Source: Halomonas halodenitrificans DSM 735
GTDB taxonomy: Bacteria > Pseudomonadota > Gammaproteobacteria > Pseudomonadales > Halomonadaceae
Direction of reading: 5' to 3'
DNA: 64,000 bases
NCBI RefSeq assembly: GCF_000620045.1
Contig: NZ_JHVH01000021.1
Location: 1 to 64,000 of the forward strand
Shown here: positions 49,854-60,931 of the stretch, one piece after another
Numbering within the stretch: the stretch's first letter is position 1
Layout of the letters: every line of letters begins with the position of its first letter
Program-made: the position numbers and the translations under genes
Notes under the pieces: generated by a model
What the model was told of the DNA's origin: nothing
What the model saw: only the letters and a program-made list of their open reading frames with translations
The model's database searches: none

Positions 49854-50711
49854 ATGTTTCAACGCCTGCGTGAGGACATCAACAGCGTTTTCGACCGCGA
49901 CCCGGCGGCACGCAACTTCCTCGAAGTACTGACCAACTACCCGGGCCTGCACGCCCTGCTGATCCACCGCCTGAGCCATCGGCTGTGGCGCGCCAATCTG
50001 CGCTGGCTGGCGCGCAGCCTTTCCACCTTCTCGCGCTGGCTGACCGGCGTCGAGATCCATCCCGGTGCCACCATCGGTCGACGCTTCTTCATCGACCACG
50101 GCATGGGAGTGGTGATCGGCGAGACCGCCGAAGTGGGCAACGACGTCACCCTCTACCAGGGCGTGACCCTGGGAGGCACCAGCTGGAACAAGGGCAAGCG
50201 TCATCCCACCCTGGAAGATGGCGTGATCGTCGGCGCCGGCGCCAAGATACTGGGCCCCTTCAGCGTCGGCACCGGGGCCAAGATCGGCTCCAACGCCGTG
50301 ATCACCAAGGAAGTCCCCGCCGAAGCCACCGTGGTGGGTATCCCCGGCAAGATCGTCAAGCGCGCGGAGCCAGATACCGCCGATGCCCCGGAAGTCGACC
50401 CCGAGCGCCGCGAGGCGATGCGGCGCAAGTTCGGCTTCGACGCCTACGGGGTCAGCGAGGACATGCCCGACCCGGTGGCACACTCCATCCAGGCGATGCT
50501 CGATCATATGCACGCCGTGGACGAGCGCCTCGAACGCATGTGCCAGACCCTGCGCAAGGTCGACGCCAGCTACCGTGTCGGCGAGCTGCCCGAGCTGCGT
50601 GACGAGGACTTCGCCGAGGTCCTCGACGACGCCTGCCGGATGCCGGAGAAGGCGCCGGAATCCGCCGAGTCGCGTGACAGGGGCGACGGAGACCGCGACG
50701 CAAATGGTTGA
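49854..50711 (+). CDS. cysE: Serine O-acetyltransferase (short form)
   Basis: This 285-residue enzyme starts cysteine synthesis from serine. The C-terminal left-handed beta-helix shows hexapeptide repeats ([28 protein letters not shown]), with the catalytic histidine in [10 protein letters not shown] and [22 protein letters not shown]. The long C-terminal tail (about residues 180-285) is polar. The ATG at 49854 is preferred; the frame is open to 49770. It lies upstream of iscR, the order seen in Azotobacter and Pseudomonas. Confidence 0.95.
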   Translation: MFQRLREDINSVFDRDPAARNFLEVLTNYPGLHALLIHRLSHRLWRANLRWLARSLSTFSRWLTGVEIHPGATIGRRFFIDHGMGVVIGETAEVGNDVTLYQGVTLGGTSWNKGKRHPTLEDGVIVGAGAKILGPFSVGTGAKIGSNAVITKEVPAEATVVGIPGKIVKRAEPDTADAPEVDPERREAMRRKFGFDAYGVSEDMPDPVAHSIQAMLDHMHAVDERLERMCQTLRKVDASYRVGELPELRDEDFAEVLDDACRMPEKAPESAESRDRGDGDRDANG

Positions 50712-50807
50712 CCGCGATGCTGGGTCTTTCCCATAATGATTGTTCGACCCGCGCTCCCCGAGGAGCCGAAGATGACTTAACGCCGCTCCGGCGACGCCGA
50801 GGACACC

Positions 50808-51278
50808 ATGCGCCTGACCACCAAGGGACGCTACGCCGTCACCGCCATGCTCGACCTGGCGATGAACGCCCCCGGCGGGCCCATCTGTCTGGCCGATATC
50901 TCGCGCCGCCAGGAGATATCGCTCTCCTACCTGGAACAATTGTTCGCGCGCCTGCGCCGCGCCGGGCTGGTGGAGAGCGTTCGCGGTCCGGGCGGAGGAT
51001 ATCTGCTCGCCCAGACTCCGGATGCGATCTCGGTGGCCCGGGTGATCGATGCCGTGGACGAGTCCGTGGATGCTACCCGCTGCGGCGGCCTCTCCGACTG
51101 CCAGCAGGGCGATACCTGCCTCACCCACCACCTCTGGTATGAGCTGTCGGAACACATCCACGGCTTCCTCGACGGCGTCACCCTCGGCAAGCTGGCCGAA
51201 CGTCAGGAAATTCAGCGGATCGCCAACCGTCAACGTCGTCGCCTCGATGGCGATAGCATCCTCGCCTCGGCGCCCTGA
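50808..51278 (+). CDS. iscR: Fe-S-sensing Rrf2 regulator IscR
   Basis: This 156-residue protein has the Rrf2 winged helix ([13 protein letters not shown]...[29 protein letters not shown]). It has the three Fe-S ligand cysteines in [13 protein letters not shown] plus the histidine that follows (THHLW). It represses isc genes when Fe-S is plentiful. The 96-bp region in front (50712-50807) should hold its promoter and binding site. The isc unit that follows is short of iscU, hscB, hscA and fdx. Confidence 0.95.
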   Translation: MRLTTKGRYAVTAMLDLAMNAPGGPICLADISRRQEISLSYLEQLFARLRRAGLVESVRGPGGGYLLAQTPDAISVARVIDAVDESVDATRCGGLSDCQQGDTCLTHHLWYELSEHIHGFLDGVTLGKLAERQEIQRIANRQRRRLDGDSILASAP

Positions 51279-51310
51279 TCGCCAGGCCGAACTCGAGACT
51301 TCCCGAGGCC

Positions 51311-52468
51311 ATGACTACACCCGTTTATCTCGACTACGCCGCCACGACCCCCGTCGACCCCCGGGTTGCCGAACTGATGGCGAGCCACCTGACCCTCGAT
51401 GGCATCTTCGCCAACCCTGCCTCGCGTAGCCACATGCTGGGCTGGCAGGCCGAACAGGCGGTGGAGAACGCCCGCCGCCAGGTGGCGGATCTGATCGGCG
51501 CCGACCCCCGCGAGATCGTCTGGACCAGCGGCGCCACCGAGGCCAACAACCTGGCCCTGACCGGCTTCTTGCGTGCCAACCGCCACCGTGGCCGTCACCT
51601 GATCACCTCCATCGTGGAACACAAGGCGGTGGTCGATACCGCCCATGCACTGGAGGACGAGGGCTTCGAGGTGACCTGGCTGACGCCGGGGCAAGACGGA
51701 CGGATCAACCCGGCACAGCTGCGTGACGCGATGCGCGAGGACACCGCCCTGGTGTCGTTGATGGCGGTGAACAACGAACTGGGGGTCATCCACGACCTGG
51801 CGGCGCTGGCCGAGGTGGCCCACGCCGGCGGTGCCGCCTTCCACGTCGATGCCGCCCAGGCGGTCGGCCGGCTGGACCTGGACGCGCCGCAGCTCGGTAT
51901 CGACCTGATGTCGCTATCCGGGCACAAGGCCTACGGTCCCAAGGGCGTCGGCGCCCTCTATGTCAGGCGTCATCCCGACATCCGCGTGGAAGCGTTGATT
52001 CACGGCGGCGGCCACGAGCGCGGCATGCGCTCCGGCACTCTGCCCACTCATCAGATCGTTGGCATGGGAAAGGCCTTCGCCATCGCCGACGCCGAGGGCG
52101 CGACCGATCAGGCACGCATCGAATCGCTGCGCAATCGACTGCTCGATGGCCTGGCCGACATCGGCGGCATCCATTGCAATACCGCCATGGAAACCGCCGT
52201 GCCCAATATCCTCAACCTGGCCTTCGAAGGCGTAGGGGGAGAATCACTATTGATGGCACTTCGCGACATCGCCCTTTCCACCGGCTCGGCCTGCAACTCG
52301 GCGAGCGTGGAACCGTCCTATGTACTGAAGGGCATCGGCCTGCCGCGAGCGCTGGCGCTCGCCTCGCTGCGCTTCAGCTTCGGACGCTTTACCACCGAGG
52401 CCGATATCGATCGGGCCCTGGAGGCACTGCGCCACGCCCTGATCGGCCTGCGCCGCCAGGTCAGCTGA
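51311..52468 (+). CDS. iscS: Cysteine desulfurase IscS
   Basis: This 385-residue PLP enzyme provides sulfur for Fe-S and other cofactors. It has [13 protein letters not shown] near the start, [11 protein letters not shown], the PLP lysine in [12 protein letters not shown] (about residue 204), and the active cysteine in [14 protein letters not shown] (about 326). It is a little shorter than E. coli IscS (404 residues), lacking part of the C-terminal tail that contacts IscU. iscU is absent. Confidence 0.95.
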   Translation: MTTPVYLDYAATTPVDPRVAELMASHLTLDGIFANPASRSHMLGWQAEQAVENARRQVADLIGADPREIVWTSGATEANNLALTGFLRANRHRGRHLITSIVEHKAVVDTAHALEDEGFEVTWLTPGQDGRINPAQLRDAMREDTALVSLMAVNNELGVIHDLAALAEVAHAGGAAFHVDAAQAVGRLDLDAPQLGIDLMSLSGHKAYGPKGVGALYVRRHPDIRVEALIHGGGHERGMRSGTLPTHQIVGMGKAFAIADAEGATDQARIESLRNRLLDGLADIGGIHCNTAMETAVPNILNLAFEGVGGESLLMALRDIALSTGSACNSASVEPSYVLKGIGLPRALALASLRFSFGRFTTEADIDRALEALRHALIGLRRQVS

Positions 52469-52522
52469 CACACTCAGCGACACCGGCGTCATCACCCTTG
52501 CCCACTCACAGGAGAGAGACCC

Positions 52523-52849
52523 ATGGCGCACCTCACTATCACCGACGCTGCCGCCAAACAGATCCATCAGGTGCTTGACGAACGCGGCCAGGGCCTCGGC
52601 CTGCGCGTGTCGGTCAAGCCCAGCGGCTGCTCCGGCTACAGCTACGTGCTCGATTTCGCCGACGAAGCGGCCAATGACGACACCTGTTTCGAGGAACACG
52701 GCGTCAAGGTCTTCGTGGCACCCGATGCCCTGGAGATGCTCGACGGCAGCGAAGTGGATTACGTCAACGAGGGGCTCAATCGCTACTTCCGCTTCAACAA
52801 CCCCAACGTCAAGGATGAGTGCGGCTGCGGCGAGAGCTTTTCTGTCTAA
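52523..52849 (+). CDS. iscA: A-type Fe-S carrier IscA
   Basis: This 108-residue A-type carrier has the three conserved cysteines: one in [16 protein letters not shown] (about 36) and two in DECGCGESF (near the C-terminus). It carries Fe-S clusters or iron to apoproteins. Its start is 54 bp after iscS, with GGAGAGAG ribosome site; no iscU lies between. Confidence 0.95.
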   Translation: MAHLTITDAAAKQIHQVLDERGQGLGLRVSVKPSGCSGYSYVLDFADEAANDDTCFEEHGVKVFVAPDALEMLDGSEVDYVNEGLNRYFRFNNPNVKDECGCGESFSV

Positions 52850-53048
52850 CCTCACACCGGGACGACGATTGTTCAACGCCGCCCCGGGACGCTATAATCC
52901 CCGCCCAGTCGGCGCAGCGCCGCAGCGCCGCAGCGTCGTACGCCGAACCGCACCATCCGATTCGTCGCACTGCCCTGGCTTTTCACGAGCCTCTGGGCAG
53001 CGCGACGCTATCTCTCGATACCCTTTATCACCTACTGGAGACAAGCCC
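52850..53048 (+). promoter_or_regulatory. Leader/promoter region of ndk
   Basis: These 199 bases separate iscA and ndk. CGCTATAATCC at about 52890-52900 contains a TATAAT -10 hexamer (52893-52898). GTTCAA about 17-18 bases upstream could be the -35. No hscBA-fdx genes are present here. Confidence 0.5.
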
Positions 53049-53474
53049 ATGGCTACCCAGCGCACCCTGTCCATCATCAAGCCCGACGCCGTTGCCAAGA
53101 ACGCCATCGGCGACATCATCTCACGCTTCGAGAAGGCCGGCCTCCAGGTCGTGGCCGCCAAGATGCTCAAGCTGGATGACGACAAGGCCGGCGGTTTCTA
53201 TGCCGAGCACAAGGAGCGCCCCTTCTTCAAGGATCTGGTCGGCTTCATGACCTCAGGACCGGTGGTCGTGCAGGTGCTCGAAGGTGATGATGCCATCGCC
53301 AAGAACCGCGACCTGATGGGTGCCACCAACCCCAAGGAAGCCGCACCGGGCACCATCCGCGCCGATTTCGCGGAGACCATCGATGCCAACGCCGTGCACG
53401 GTTCCGACTCCCCCGAGTCCGCCGAGCGCGAGATCGCCTATTTCTTCGAGAGCAGCGAAATTTGCCCGCGTTGA
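53049..53474 (+). CDS. ndk: Nucleoside diphosphate kinase
   Basis: This 141-residue enzyme balances nucleoside triphosphates. It has the catalytic histidine in the [20 protein letters not shown] motif (about residue 117), and starts [16 protein letters not shown]. The ATG at 53049 has GGAG 8 bases in front. Its place between the isc genes and rlmN is widely conserved. Confidence 0.97.
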   Translation: MATQRTLSIIKPDAVAKNAIGDIISRFEKAGLQVVAAKMLKLDDDKAGGFYAEHKERPFFKDLVGFMTSGPVVVQVLEGDDAIAKNRDLMGATNPKEAAPGTIRADFAETIDANAVHGSDSPESAEREIAYFFESSEICPR

Positions 53475-53543
53475 TCGAGGCCCCGGGCGGGGATTTGTCC
53501 CCGCCTCCCCTGCTCTCATTCCTTCCCCGACCCGCTGACCGCC
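53475..53543 (+). other. ndk-rlmN gap with a GC-rich hairpin
   Basis: GGCGGGGA (53486-53493) pairs with TCCCCGCC (53498-53505) around TTTG. No U-tract follows, so it may be an intercistronic stability element; it could also be a weak terminator. Confidence 0.45.
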
Positions 53544-54671
53544 ATGACCGCTGAAACCGCACTCCAGAAGACCAACCTGCTCGGCATGTCCCGCCAGGAA
53601 ATGGAAGCCTTCTTCCTCTCCATCGGCGAGAAGAAGTTCCGTGCCGCCCAGGTAATGAAGTGGATCCACCACGAGGGCAGCGATGACTTCGCGGGCATGA
53701 CCAACCTCTCCAAGGCACTGCGCGAGAGGCTCGCCGACGTCGCCGAGATTCGCGGCCCCGGGGTAGTCTACGAGGGCACCTCCAGCGATGGCACCCGCAA
53801 GTGGGTCCTCGAGGTCGAGGATGGCAGCTATGTCGAAACGGTGCTGATCCCCGCCGACAACGGCAAGCGCCGGACCCTGTGCGTCTCTTCCCAGGTGGGC
53901 TGCTCGCTGGATTGCAGCTTCTGCTCCACCGGCAAGCAGGGCTTTCAGCGTAACCTCACCGCCGCCGAGATCATCGGCCAGGTGTGGGTGGCTCAACGTA
54001 GCGTGGGCCCACGCCGGGACACCGCCAACCGCCCCGTCACCAACGTGGTGATGATGGGCATGGGCGAGCCCTTGATGAATTACGCCAACGTCGTGCCGGC
54101 CATGAAGCTGATGCTCGAAGACGACGGCTATGGCCTCTCCAAGCGCCGCGTGACGCTCTCCACTTCCGGAGTGGTGCCGATGCTCGACAAGCTCGGCGAC
54201 GAGCTCGACGTGAGCCTCGCCGTCTCGCTGCATGCCGCCAACGACGAGCTGCGCAACGAACTGGTACCGCTTAACCGCAAGTACAACATCCGCAGCCTGC
54301 TGGATGCCTGCCAGCGCTATCTGGCCAAGTGCCACGACACCCGCCAGGTAACCATCGAGTACACGGTGATCAAGGACGTCAACGACCAGCAGGAGCACGC
54401 CGAACAACTCGCCGCCCTGCTCGAGGAACTGCCGTGCAAGATCAACCTGATCCCGTTCAATCCCTTCCCGCACTCGGGCTACGAGAAGCCGTCGCGCAAC
54501 CAGGTGATGCGCTTCCAGCAGTGGCTCTATGAACTGGGCTACACGGCGATGATCCGCTCCACCCGCGGTGACGACATCGATGCCGCCTGCGGCCAGCTGG
54601 TGGGCCGGGTGAAGGACCGCACCCGTCGGCACGAACGCTATATCAAGTCGATCCAGATCGACGCCGACTGA
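53544..54671 (+). CDS. rlmN: 23S rRNA/tRNA m2A methyltransferase (radical SAM)
   Basis: This 375-residue enzyme methylates A2503 of 23S rRNA and A37 of some tRNAs. It has the radical SAM motif [14 protein letters not shown] (about residue 118), [11 protein letters not shown], and the C-terminal catalytic cysteine in [11 protein letters not shown] near residue 352. Confidence 0.97.
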   Translation: MTAETALQKTNLLGMSRQEMEAFFLSIGEKKFRAAQVMKWIHHEGSDDFAGMTNLSKALRERLADVAEIRGPGVVYEGTSSDGTRKWVLEVEDGSYVETVLIPADNGKRRTLCVSSQVGCSLDCSFCSTGKQGFQRNLTAAEIIGQVWVAQRSVGPRRDTANRPVTNVVMMGMGEPLMNYANVVPAMKLMLEDDGYGLSKRRVTLSTSGVVPMLDKLGDELDVSLAVSLHAANDELRNELVPLNRKYNIRSLLDACQRYLAKCHDTRQVTIEYTVIKDVNDQQEHAEQLAALLEELPCKINLIPFNPFPHSGYEKPSRNQVMRFQQWLYELGYTAMIRSTRGDDIDAACGQLVGRVKDRTRRHERYIKSIQIDAD

Positions 54672-54792
54672 AGGGGCCCGCCTTGACTTCAACCGGGCAC
54701 AACGCTTTGATGGGCAGGCCTTGCTTCCCCGCGGCTCCTGTCAGACCGCGGCACGCCGCCGGAGGGAGCCCGTTGACCCTCGGGAGGAGTTC

Positions 54793-55542
54793 ATGACGCG
54801 CCGCCTGTGTCTGCCCGGAAGCGTATCGCTACCCCTGACCGCCTTGCTGGGCGGCCTGTGGCTGACCGGTTGTGCCACCCAGTCCCAGGGAGTTGCCGGC
54901 GGGGACAACGAAACCAGCCCCACCGCTGCCTACACCCAGCTCGGGGTAGCCTACCTGGAGCGCGACAACCTGAGGCGTGCCATGGGCGCACTGGATCGGG
55001 CCCTGGAGATATCTCCCGATGACCCCGAGGCGCTGCAGGCGATGGCCATGGTCTACCAGCGTCAGGGAGAGGCGTCACTGGCCGACGAGACCTTCCGTCG
55101 GGCACTGACGGAGGATTCCGACTTCACACGAGCCCGCAACAACTATGCGGCCTTCCTGTACGCGCGAGGCCACGTCGGCGAGGCCTGCGCACAGCTCGAG
55201 CGAGCCTCGACGGACACCCAATATCTCAATCGTGCCCAGCTGTTCACCAATCTCGGTCAGTGCCGTCGCGAGCTCGGGGAGCTGCAAGAGGCGCGCCAGA
55301 GCCTGCGCCGCGCCCAGGCGATCGACCCGCGTGCGCCACGCAGCTACTTCACCCTGGCCGACCTGGAGTACGCCGAGAACAACCTGACCCAGGCACGAAC
55401 CCAGATCGAGGCCTTCATGCGCCTGGCTGGCCCCCGCCCCGAGGCGCTGCGCCTGGCCAGCGATATCGCCAGGGCCCAGGGCGACGGCGCCACCGCCGCC
55501 TTCTACACCCAGCAGCTGGAAGGGCGTGGCACCGCGCCCTGA
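54793..55542 (+). CDS. pilF: PilF/PilW-family TPR lipoprotein
   Basis: This 249-residue protein has a lipobox ending LTGC (about residue 22) and five or six tetratricopeptide repeats (YTQLGVAYLERDNLRRAMGALDRALEI and following). In Pseudomonas the protein in this position (PilF) is the pilotin for type IV pilus secretin. Pilus genes cannot be judged here, so it may have a different role. The ATG at 54793 has AGGAG upstream. Confidence 0.9.
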   Translation: MTRRLCLPGSVSLPLTALLGGLWLTGCATQSQGVAGGDNETSPTAAYTQLGVAYLERDNLRRAMGALDRALEISPDDPEALQAMAMVYQRQGEASLADETFRRALTEDSDFTRARNNYAAFLYARGHVGEACAQLERASTDTQYLNRAQLFTNLGQCRRELGELQEARQSLRRAQAIDPRAPRSYFTLADLEYAENNLTQARTQIEAFMRLAGPRPEALRLASDIARAQGDGATAAFYTQQLEGRGTAP

Positions 55543-55573
55543 CCCGAGAACGCCACCGATAGGATGCGCCGCC

Positions 55574-56593
55574 ATGAGCGAAACTCACGAACCGGATCCG
55601 TACGCTGACGCCACGGCCTCGCCCGGCGAACAGTTAAGGCGTGAACGCGAGAACCAGGCCCTGACCATTTCCGAAGTGGCCGGCGCGCTCAACCTGAGGC
55701 CGGCAGTGGTCCGCGGACTGGAGGAAGATGACTACGAGGAGGTGCCGATTGCCACCTACCGCCGGGGTTATCTGCGCGCCTATGCGCACCTGCTGGGCAT
55801 CGAGGACACCCCGGTGCTGGAGGCCTATCGTGCTCGTTACGCCAGCCAGGATGCCGCCCAGCACAAGCTCGAGCCGGTACAGATCAGCAAGCCACCCTCA
55901 CGCCTGGGAGCCTGGCTGTTTCGTCTCGTGTCCCTGCTGGTACTGGCCGGCCTGATCGGTCTGACCCTGATGTGGTGGCAGAGCCGTGGCGGGGCCGAGC
56001 CGCCGAGCATCGGCGATAGCGACCCGGTCGCCGTCGACCGTCTCGATGGCTCCGCGAGCGTGACCGAGCCCGAGACAGCGCCGGCCGCCACGGAGCCCGA
56101 CGCTGCCGGGCCGGCTAACCTGCCACCACTGCCCGACGAGACGGCAGAGACGGCGTCCACCACTCGCCCCCCCGCCGAGGAAGTCGAGGAGGCCACCGAC
56201 GGTAGCGATGCCGCCATGACGGCAGGCGGCGGCGACATCGCCGCGGCCGAGCCACGGGAAGAGACCGGTTCCCTCGCTGCCGGCGAGCGGAACGCAGACA
56301 CCGAATCCGCCGCCGCCGACAACGGCGAGCCGGGTGCAACCCAGGCCGCTGCCGGCCGCCTGGCCTTCACCTTCAACGAACAGTCATGGACCGAAGTCTT
56401 CGACGCCACCAACCAGCGCGTTTTCGTCGGCCTGCAGGAACCCGGCACCACGGCCAGCGTCGAAGGCGAACCGCCCTTCCGCCTCACCGTGGGTAACGCC
56501 ACCGGCGTCGAGCTGACCTGGCAAGGCGAAAGCGTAGACCTCGTCGAGCGCGCCGGTACCAATAACGTCGCCCGCTTCACTCTGGGAGAATAA
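55574..56593 (+). CDS. rodZ: RodZ-like cytoskeletal membrane protein
   Basis: This 339-residue protein has an N-terminal helix-turn-helix (LRREREN...[26 protein letters not shown], about residues 15-60), one membrane helix at about 118-137, and a C-terminal DUF4115 beta domain ([20 protein letters not shown]). A long Ala/Glu-rich linker occupies about 145-250. RodZ links MreB to cell-wall synthesis. The ATG at 55574 is preferred to an upstream one at 55526. Its place before ispG is conserved. Confidence 0.9.
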   Translation: MSETHEPDPYADATASPGEQLRRERENQALTISEVAGALNLRPAVVRGLEEDDYEEVPIATYRRGYLRAYAHLLGIEDTPVLEAYRARYASQDAAQHKLEPVQISKPPSRLGAWLFRLVSLLVLAGLIGLTLMWWQSRGGAEPPSIGDSDPVAVDRLDGSASVTEPETAPAATEPDAAGPANLPPLPDETAETASTTRPPAEEVEEATDGSDAAMTAGGGDIAAAEPREETGSLAAGERNADTESAAADNGEPGATQAAAGRLAFTFNEQSWTEVFDATNQRVFVGLQEPGTTASVEGEPPFRLTVGNATGVELTWQGESVDLVERAGTNNVARFTLGE

Positions 56594-56603
56594 TTCCACC
56601 ACC

Positions 56604-57719
56604 ATGCACGCACAATCCCCTATCGTCCGTCGCCAGTCGCGCCAGATCCACGTCGGCAGGGTAGCCGTCGGGGGCGATGCCCCCATCTCGGTGCAGAGCA
56701 TGACCAATACCGACACCCTCGACGTGGCCGCCACCGTGGCACAGATCCGTCAGCTGGAGGCCGCGGGCGCCGATATCGTCCGCGTCTCGGTCCCCGACAT
56801 GGAGGCCGCCGAGGCCTTCGGCCGCATCAAGCGCGAGGTCGGTGTCCCCCTGGTTGCCGACATTCACTTCGACTACAAGATCGCCCTGCGCGTCGCCGAG
56901 CTGGGCGTTGACTGCCTGCGCATCAACCCCGGCAACATCGGCCGCGAGGATCGCGTGCGCGCCGTGGTCTCGGCGGCCCGCGACAACGGCATTCCGATCC
57001 GCATCGGCGTCAATGCCGGTTCGCTGGAGAAGGACCTGCAGAAGAAGTACGGCGAGCCCACGCCGGCGGCCCTGGTCGAGTCGGCCATGCGCCATATCGA
57101 TCACCTGGACCGCCTCGACTTCCCCGACTTCAAGGTGAGCGTCAAGGCCTCCGATGTCTTCATGGCGGTCGCCGCCTATCGCGACCTGGCCACGCGCATC
57201 GAGCAGCCCCTGCACCTGGGCATTACCGAAGCCGGCGGACTGCGCTCGGGTACCGTCAAGTCCTCGATTGGCCTGGGCATGCTGCTGATGGACGGCATCG
57301 GCGATACCATCCGCGTATCGCTCGCCGCCGACCCGGTAGAGGAGATCAAGGTCGGCTTCGATATGCTCAAGAGCCTGCGCCTGCGTTCCAAGGGCATCAA
57401 CTTCATTGCCTGCCCCAGCTGCTCACGCCAGAACTTCGACGTCATCGGCACCATGAATGCCCTGGAGGAACGCCTCGAGGACGTCATGACGCCCCTCGAT
57501 GTCTCGGTGATCGGCTGTGTGGTCAACGGTCCGGGCGAGGCCAAGGAGACCGACATCGGTCTCACCGGCGGCTCGCCGGCCAACCTCGTCTATCTCGATG
57601 GCAAGCCGGCCTCCAAGCTGCGCAACGACCATCTGGTCGACGACCTCGAGCGACTGATCCGCGACAAGGTGCGCGAGAAGGAGCAGACCGAACAGGACGT
57701 GATTGCCCGCGACGCTTGA
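56604..57719 (+). CDS. ispG: 4-hydroxy-3-methylbut-2-enyl-diphosphate synthase (flavodoxin)
   Basis: This 371-residue MEP-pathway enzyme has the [17 protein letters not shown] start, an Fe-S domain with [10 protein letters not shown] (about residue 271) and [19 protein letters not shown] (about 305). It makes HMBPP. Its neighbours rodZ and hisS are the usual ones. Confidence 0.97.
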   Translation: MHAQSPIVRRQSRQIHVGRVAVGGDAPISVQSMTNTDTLDVAATVAQIRQLEAAGADIVRVSVPDMEAAEAFGRIKREVGVPLVADIHFDYKIALRVAELGVDCLRINPGNIGREDRVRAVVSAARDNGIPIRIGVNAGSLEKDLQKKYGEPTPAALVESAMRHIDHLDRLDFPDFKVSVKASDVFMAVAAYRDLATRIEQPLHLGITEAGGLRSGTVKSSIGLGMLLMDGIGDTIRVSLAADPVEEIKVGFDMLKSLRLRSKGINFIACPSCSRQNFDVIGTMNALEERLEDVMTPLDVSVIGCVVNGPGEAKETDIGLTGGSPANLVYLDGKPASKLRNDHLVDDLERLIRDKVREKEQTEQDVIARDA

Positions 57720-57747
57720 GTCGCCGGCACCCATCAAGGAGTCACCG

Positions 57748-59058
57748 TTGAGCAAGTCCCAAGCAAGCCCCAAGGCACCCGGCAAGAAGATCCAGGCCAT
57801 CCGCGGCATGAACGACCTGCTGCCCGAGCAGTCGACCCTGTGGCAATACTTCGAAGGCAAGGTCCGTGAGCTGATGATCCGCTACGGCTACGCCGAGATC
57901 CGTACGCCCATCGTCGAGCAGACCGCGCTGTTTGCCCGCTCCATCGGCGAGGTCACCGATATCGTCGAAAAGGAGATGTATACCTTCGCGGATCGCAACG
58001 GTGACAGCCTGACCCTGCGCCCCGAGGGCACGGCGAGCTGCGTGCGGGCCGCCATGGAGCACGGCCTGCTGCACAACCAGACACAACGCCTGTGGTATCA
58101 GGGCCCGATGTTCCGCCATGAGCGCCCCCAGAAGGGTCGCTACCGCCAGTTTCATCAGGTCGGCGTGGAAAGCTTCGGCCTCGAGGGTCCGGATATCGAC
58201 GCCGAGATGATCCTGCTTTCGGCGCGCCTGTGGCGTGAGCTGGGGCTGATGGAACACGTCACCCTGGAACTCAACTCCCTGGGCTCCTCGGCGGCACGCG
58301 CCGCCTACCGCGAGACCCTGGTCGCCTACTTCGAACAGCACCTCGATGTGCTCGACGACGACTCTCGCCGCCGCCTCGCCAGCAACCCGCTGCGCATCCT
58401 CGACTCCAAGAACCCCGAGATGGCCGAGATGCTGGCCGGCGCACCGCAGCTGCTCGACCATCTGGACGACGACTCCCGCGTACACTTCGAATCGCTCCGC
58501 GCGCTGCTCGATGCCGCCGGCATCGACTACGTGATCAACCCGCGGCTGGTGCGTGGGCTCGACTACTATGGTCGCACCGTCTTCGAATGGACCACCACCG
58601 CGCTCGGCAGCCAGGGCACGGTGTGTGCCGGCGGCCGCTACGATGGCCTGGTCGAACAGCTGGGGGGCAAGCCGACCCCGGCGGTGGGCTTCGCCATGGG
58701 CATCGAGCGCCTGGTGCTGCTGCTCGAGACCCTGGAGCTGGTTCCCGACGCCGCCCGCGACACGCTGGACCTCTATGTGCTGCCCATGGACGACACCGCC
58801 GCCGGCACCGCCCTGCAGCTGGTCGAACGGTTGCGCGGCGAGCTGCCGACATTGCGTGCCCAGCTACACTGTGGCGCCGGCAGTTTCAAGAGCCGCATCA
58901 AGAAGGCCGACCGCAGCGGCGCCCGCCTGGCCCTGCTGCTTGGCGAGGAAGAGCTCGCGCACGGCACCGTGACCCTGAAGTTTCTGCGCGAGGAGCGTGA
59001 ACAGCGCAACCTGGCCCAGGACACCCTGGCCGGCGAGCTGCGCGACCTGCTGGCCTGA
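57748..59058 (+). CDS. hisS: Histidyl-tRNA synthetase
   Basis: This 436-residue class II synthetase has the motif block [49 protein letters not shown] and [14 protein letters not shown]. It starts most likely at TTG 57748, with AAGGAG 6 bases upstream; the frame is open to an ATG at 57703 inside ispG, and an internal ATG is at 57808 in the conserved GMNDL motif. Confidence 0.95.
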   Translation: MSKSQASPKAPGKKIQAIRGMNDLLPEQSTLWQYFEGKVRELMIRYGYAEIRTPIVEQTALFARSIGEVTDIVEKEMYTFADRNGDSLTLRPEGTASCVRAAMEHGLLHNQTQRLWYQGPMFRHERPQKGRYRQFHQVGVESFGLEGPDIDAEMILLSARLWRELGLMEHVTLELNSLGSSAARAAYRETLVAYFEQHLDVLDDDSRRRLASNPLRILDSKNPEMAEMLAGAPQLLDHLDDDSRVHFESLRALLDAAGIDYVINPRLVRGLDYYGRTVFEWTTTALGSQGTVCAGGRYDGLVEQLGGKPTPAVGFAMGIERLVLLLETLELVPDAARDTLDLYVLPMDDTAAGTALQLVERLRGELPTLRAQLHCGAGSFKSRIKKADRSGARLALLLGEEELAHGTVTLKFLREEREQRNLAQDTLAGELRDLLA

Positions 59059-59090
59059 AGGCCCACACAAGACACACAAGGAGGCCGCCC

Positions 59091-59786
59091 GTGGCGGAGC
59101 TTAGAACCGAGGAAGAACAGGTCGAGGCGCTCAAGCGCTGGTGGAAGGAAAACGGCCTGTCGCTGGTGGCCGGGGTGGCGCTCGCCGCCGCCGGCGTACT
59201 GGGCTGGAATACCTGGCAGAGCTACCAGGAGAACCAGGCGACCGCCGCATCGATGCGCTACCAGCAGTTGATCAACCTGACCGCCGGCAACGACCTCGAC
59301 GCGTCACAGCTGCCCGAGGCCCGTACCCTGGTGAAGGAGATCGTCGACGAACACGGCGAGACGCTCTATGCCGACCTGGCACGCCTGGTGGACGCCCGCC
59401 TGGCGGTGGCGCAGGACGACCTGGCGGGCGCCCGCGACCGGCTGCAGGCCCTGGCGGATACCGACTCGAGCGACTATGTCAGCGGCCTGGCACGACTGCG
59501 CCTGGCGCGACTGCTGGTCGCCGATGGTGACGCCGACGGGGCACTGAGTGCCTTGCAGAACGGCGTGCCCCAGGCGCTGGCCGCCCAGCGCGCCGAGGTA
59601 CGCGGCGATGCCTATCATGCCCTCGAACGTCGCGACGACGCCGCCACGGCCTGGCGAGAGGCCTTGCAGCTGGCCGATACCCAGGACCAACCGCTCTACG
59701 GCGTGCAACTCAAGCTCGACAACCTGGGCCTCGAGGCCCCGGGTCGCGAAACTTCACGCCTTGACAACCAGGGGCTGGACTCATGA
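59091..59786 (+). CDS. yfgM: YfgM-family tetratricopeptide membrane protein
   Basis: This 231-residue protein has a short cytoplasmic head, one membrane helix (about residues 22-42), and TPR-like helices in the periplasmic part. YfgM is an ancillary partner of the SecYEG translocon with PpiD. The start is GTG at 59091, with AAGGAGG ribosome site. Its stop overlaps bamB (ATGA). Confidence 0.92.
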   Translation: MAELRTEEEQVEALKRWWKENGLSLVAGVALAAAGVLGWNTWQSYQENQATAASMRYQQLINLTAGNDLDASQLPEARTLVKEIVDEHGETLYADLARLVDARLAVAQDDLAGARDRLQALADTDSSDYVSGLARLRLARLLVADGDADGALSALQNGVPQALAAQRAEVRGDAYHALERRDDAATAWREALQLADTQDQPLYGVQLKLDNLGLEAPGRETSRLDNQGLDS

Positions 59787-60931
59787 AACCGACCTTCCTG
59801 ATCGCCGCCCTCACGGGCCTGACCCTGCTCGCCGGCTGTGCCGGCAATCAGGTGGAATCGCAGTACCCACCCACCGAGCTGAAAGACATCGCGACGAGCG
59901 CCGAACTGGCCAGCGTCTGGCGCGAGGGCGCCGGTGACGGCCTGGGACACGCCGCCTATCCCATCGCCCCGGCTCGTGACGGGGACGCCCTGTTTGCCGC
60001 CGACTACCGCGGTGAACTGTTCGCCTTCGATGCCGACGACGGCGACACCCGTTGGGAAGAAGACCTCGGCGTGCCGGTTTCCAGTGCCCTGACCGCGGTG
60101 GCCGGAGACCTCTATCTGGGTACCCGCAACGGCGAAGTGCTGGCGGTAAGCCAGCGCGATGGCAGCATACGCTGGCGCGCCGACGTGCCCAGCGAGGTGC
60201 TGGCCGCGCCACAACCCAATCAGCAGCTGCTGATCGTGCAGAGCGTCGATGGCACCATCACCGCCCTGGACCGTTCCAGCGGCAATGAACGCTGGAGCTA
60301 TCAGGCCAGCCAGCCCTCTCTGACCCTGCGCGGTGCCGGCACCCCCACCACCATCGACCCGGTGACCTTCGCCGGCTTCGCCAACGGTCGCCTGACCGCC
60401 CTTGATAACCGCAACGGCCAGCCGCTGTGGGAGCGGCGCATCGCCGTGGCCCAGGGCCGCAGCGATATCGAACGCCTGGTGGACCTCGCCGGCCAGCCGG
60501 TGTTGACCCCCGACGGCCGCCTCTTCGTGACCAGCTATAACGGTCGCCTCGTGGCCCTGGAAGCAACCCGCGGCGAGCCGCTTTGGGCCCGCGAGCTCTC
60601 CAGCTACCATACCCCCCTGGTGATGGGTGACTTCCTGTTTGTGGTCGAAGAGTCGGGGCGCATCCTGGCCCTGGCCGCCGACAGCGGCGATGAGGTCTGG
60701 CGCAATACCGACCTGGAGGGGCGTGAGCCTACCTCTCCCGCCTTTGCCGATGGCAAGCTGGTATTCGGTGATTTCGACGGCTACCTGCATCTGATCGACG
60801 CCCGCAGCGGCGAGATGGTCGGCCGCGATCGCATCGACAGTTCCGGCATCGGCGTACGCCCGGTCACCGACGATAACCGCATTCATGTGCTGGCCAATGA
60901 CGGCACCCTCGAGACTCTGGATATCCGATGA
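59783..60931 (+). CDS. bamB: Outer-membrane protein assembly factor BamB
   Basis: This 382-residue lipoprotein has a lipobox ending LLAGC (about residue 19) and a PQQ-like beta propeller with repeats such as [17 protein letters not shown] and [17 protein letters not shown]. It acts in the BAM complex that inserts outer-membrane proteins. Its stop overlaps der by 4 bases. Confidence 0.95.
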   Translation: MKPTFLIAALTGLTLLAGCAGNQVESQYPPTELKDIATSAELASVWREGAGDGLGHAAYPIAPARDGDALFAADYRGELFAFDADDGDTRWEEDLGVPVSSALTAVAGDLYLGTRNGEVLAVSQRDGSIRWRADVPSEVLAAPQPNQQLLIVQSVDGTITALDRSSGNERWSYQASQPSLTLRGAGTPTTIDPVTFAGFANGRLTALDNRNGQPLWERRIAVAQGRSDIERLVDLAGQPVLTPDGRLFVTSYNGRLVALEATRGEPLWARELSSYHTPLVMGDFLFVVEESGRILALAADSGDEVWRNTDLEGREPTSPAFADGKLVFGDFDGYLHLIDARSGEMVGRDRIDSSGIGVRPVTDDNRIHVLANDGTLETLDIR

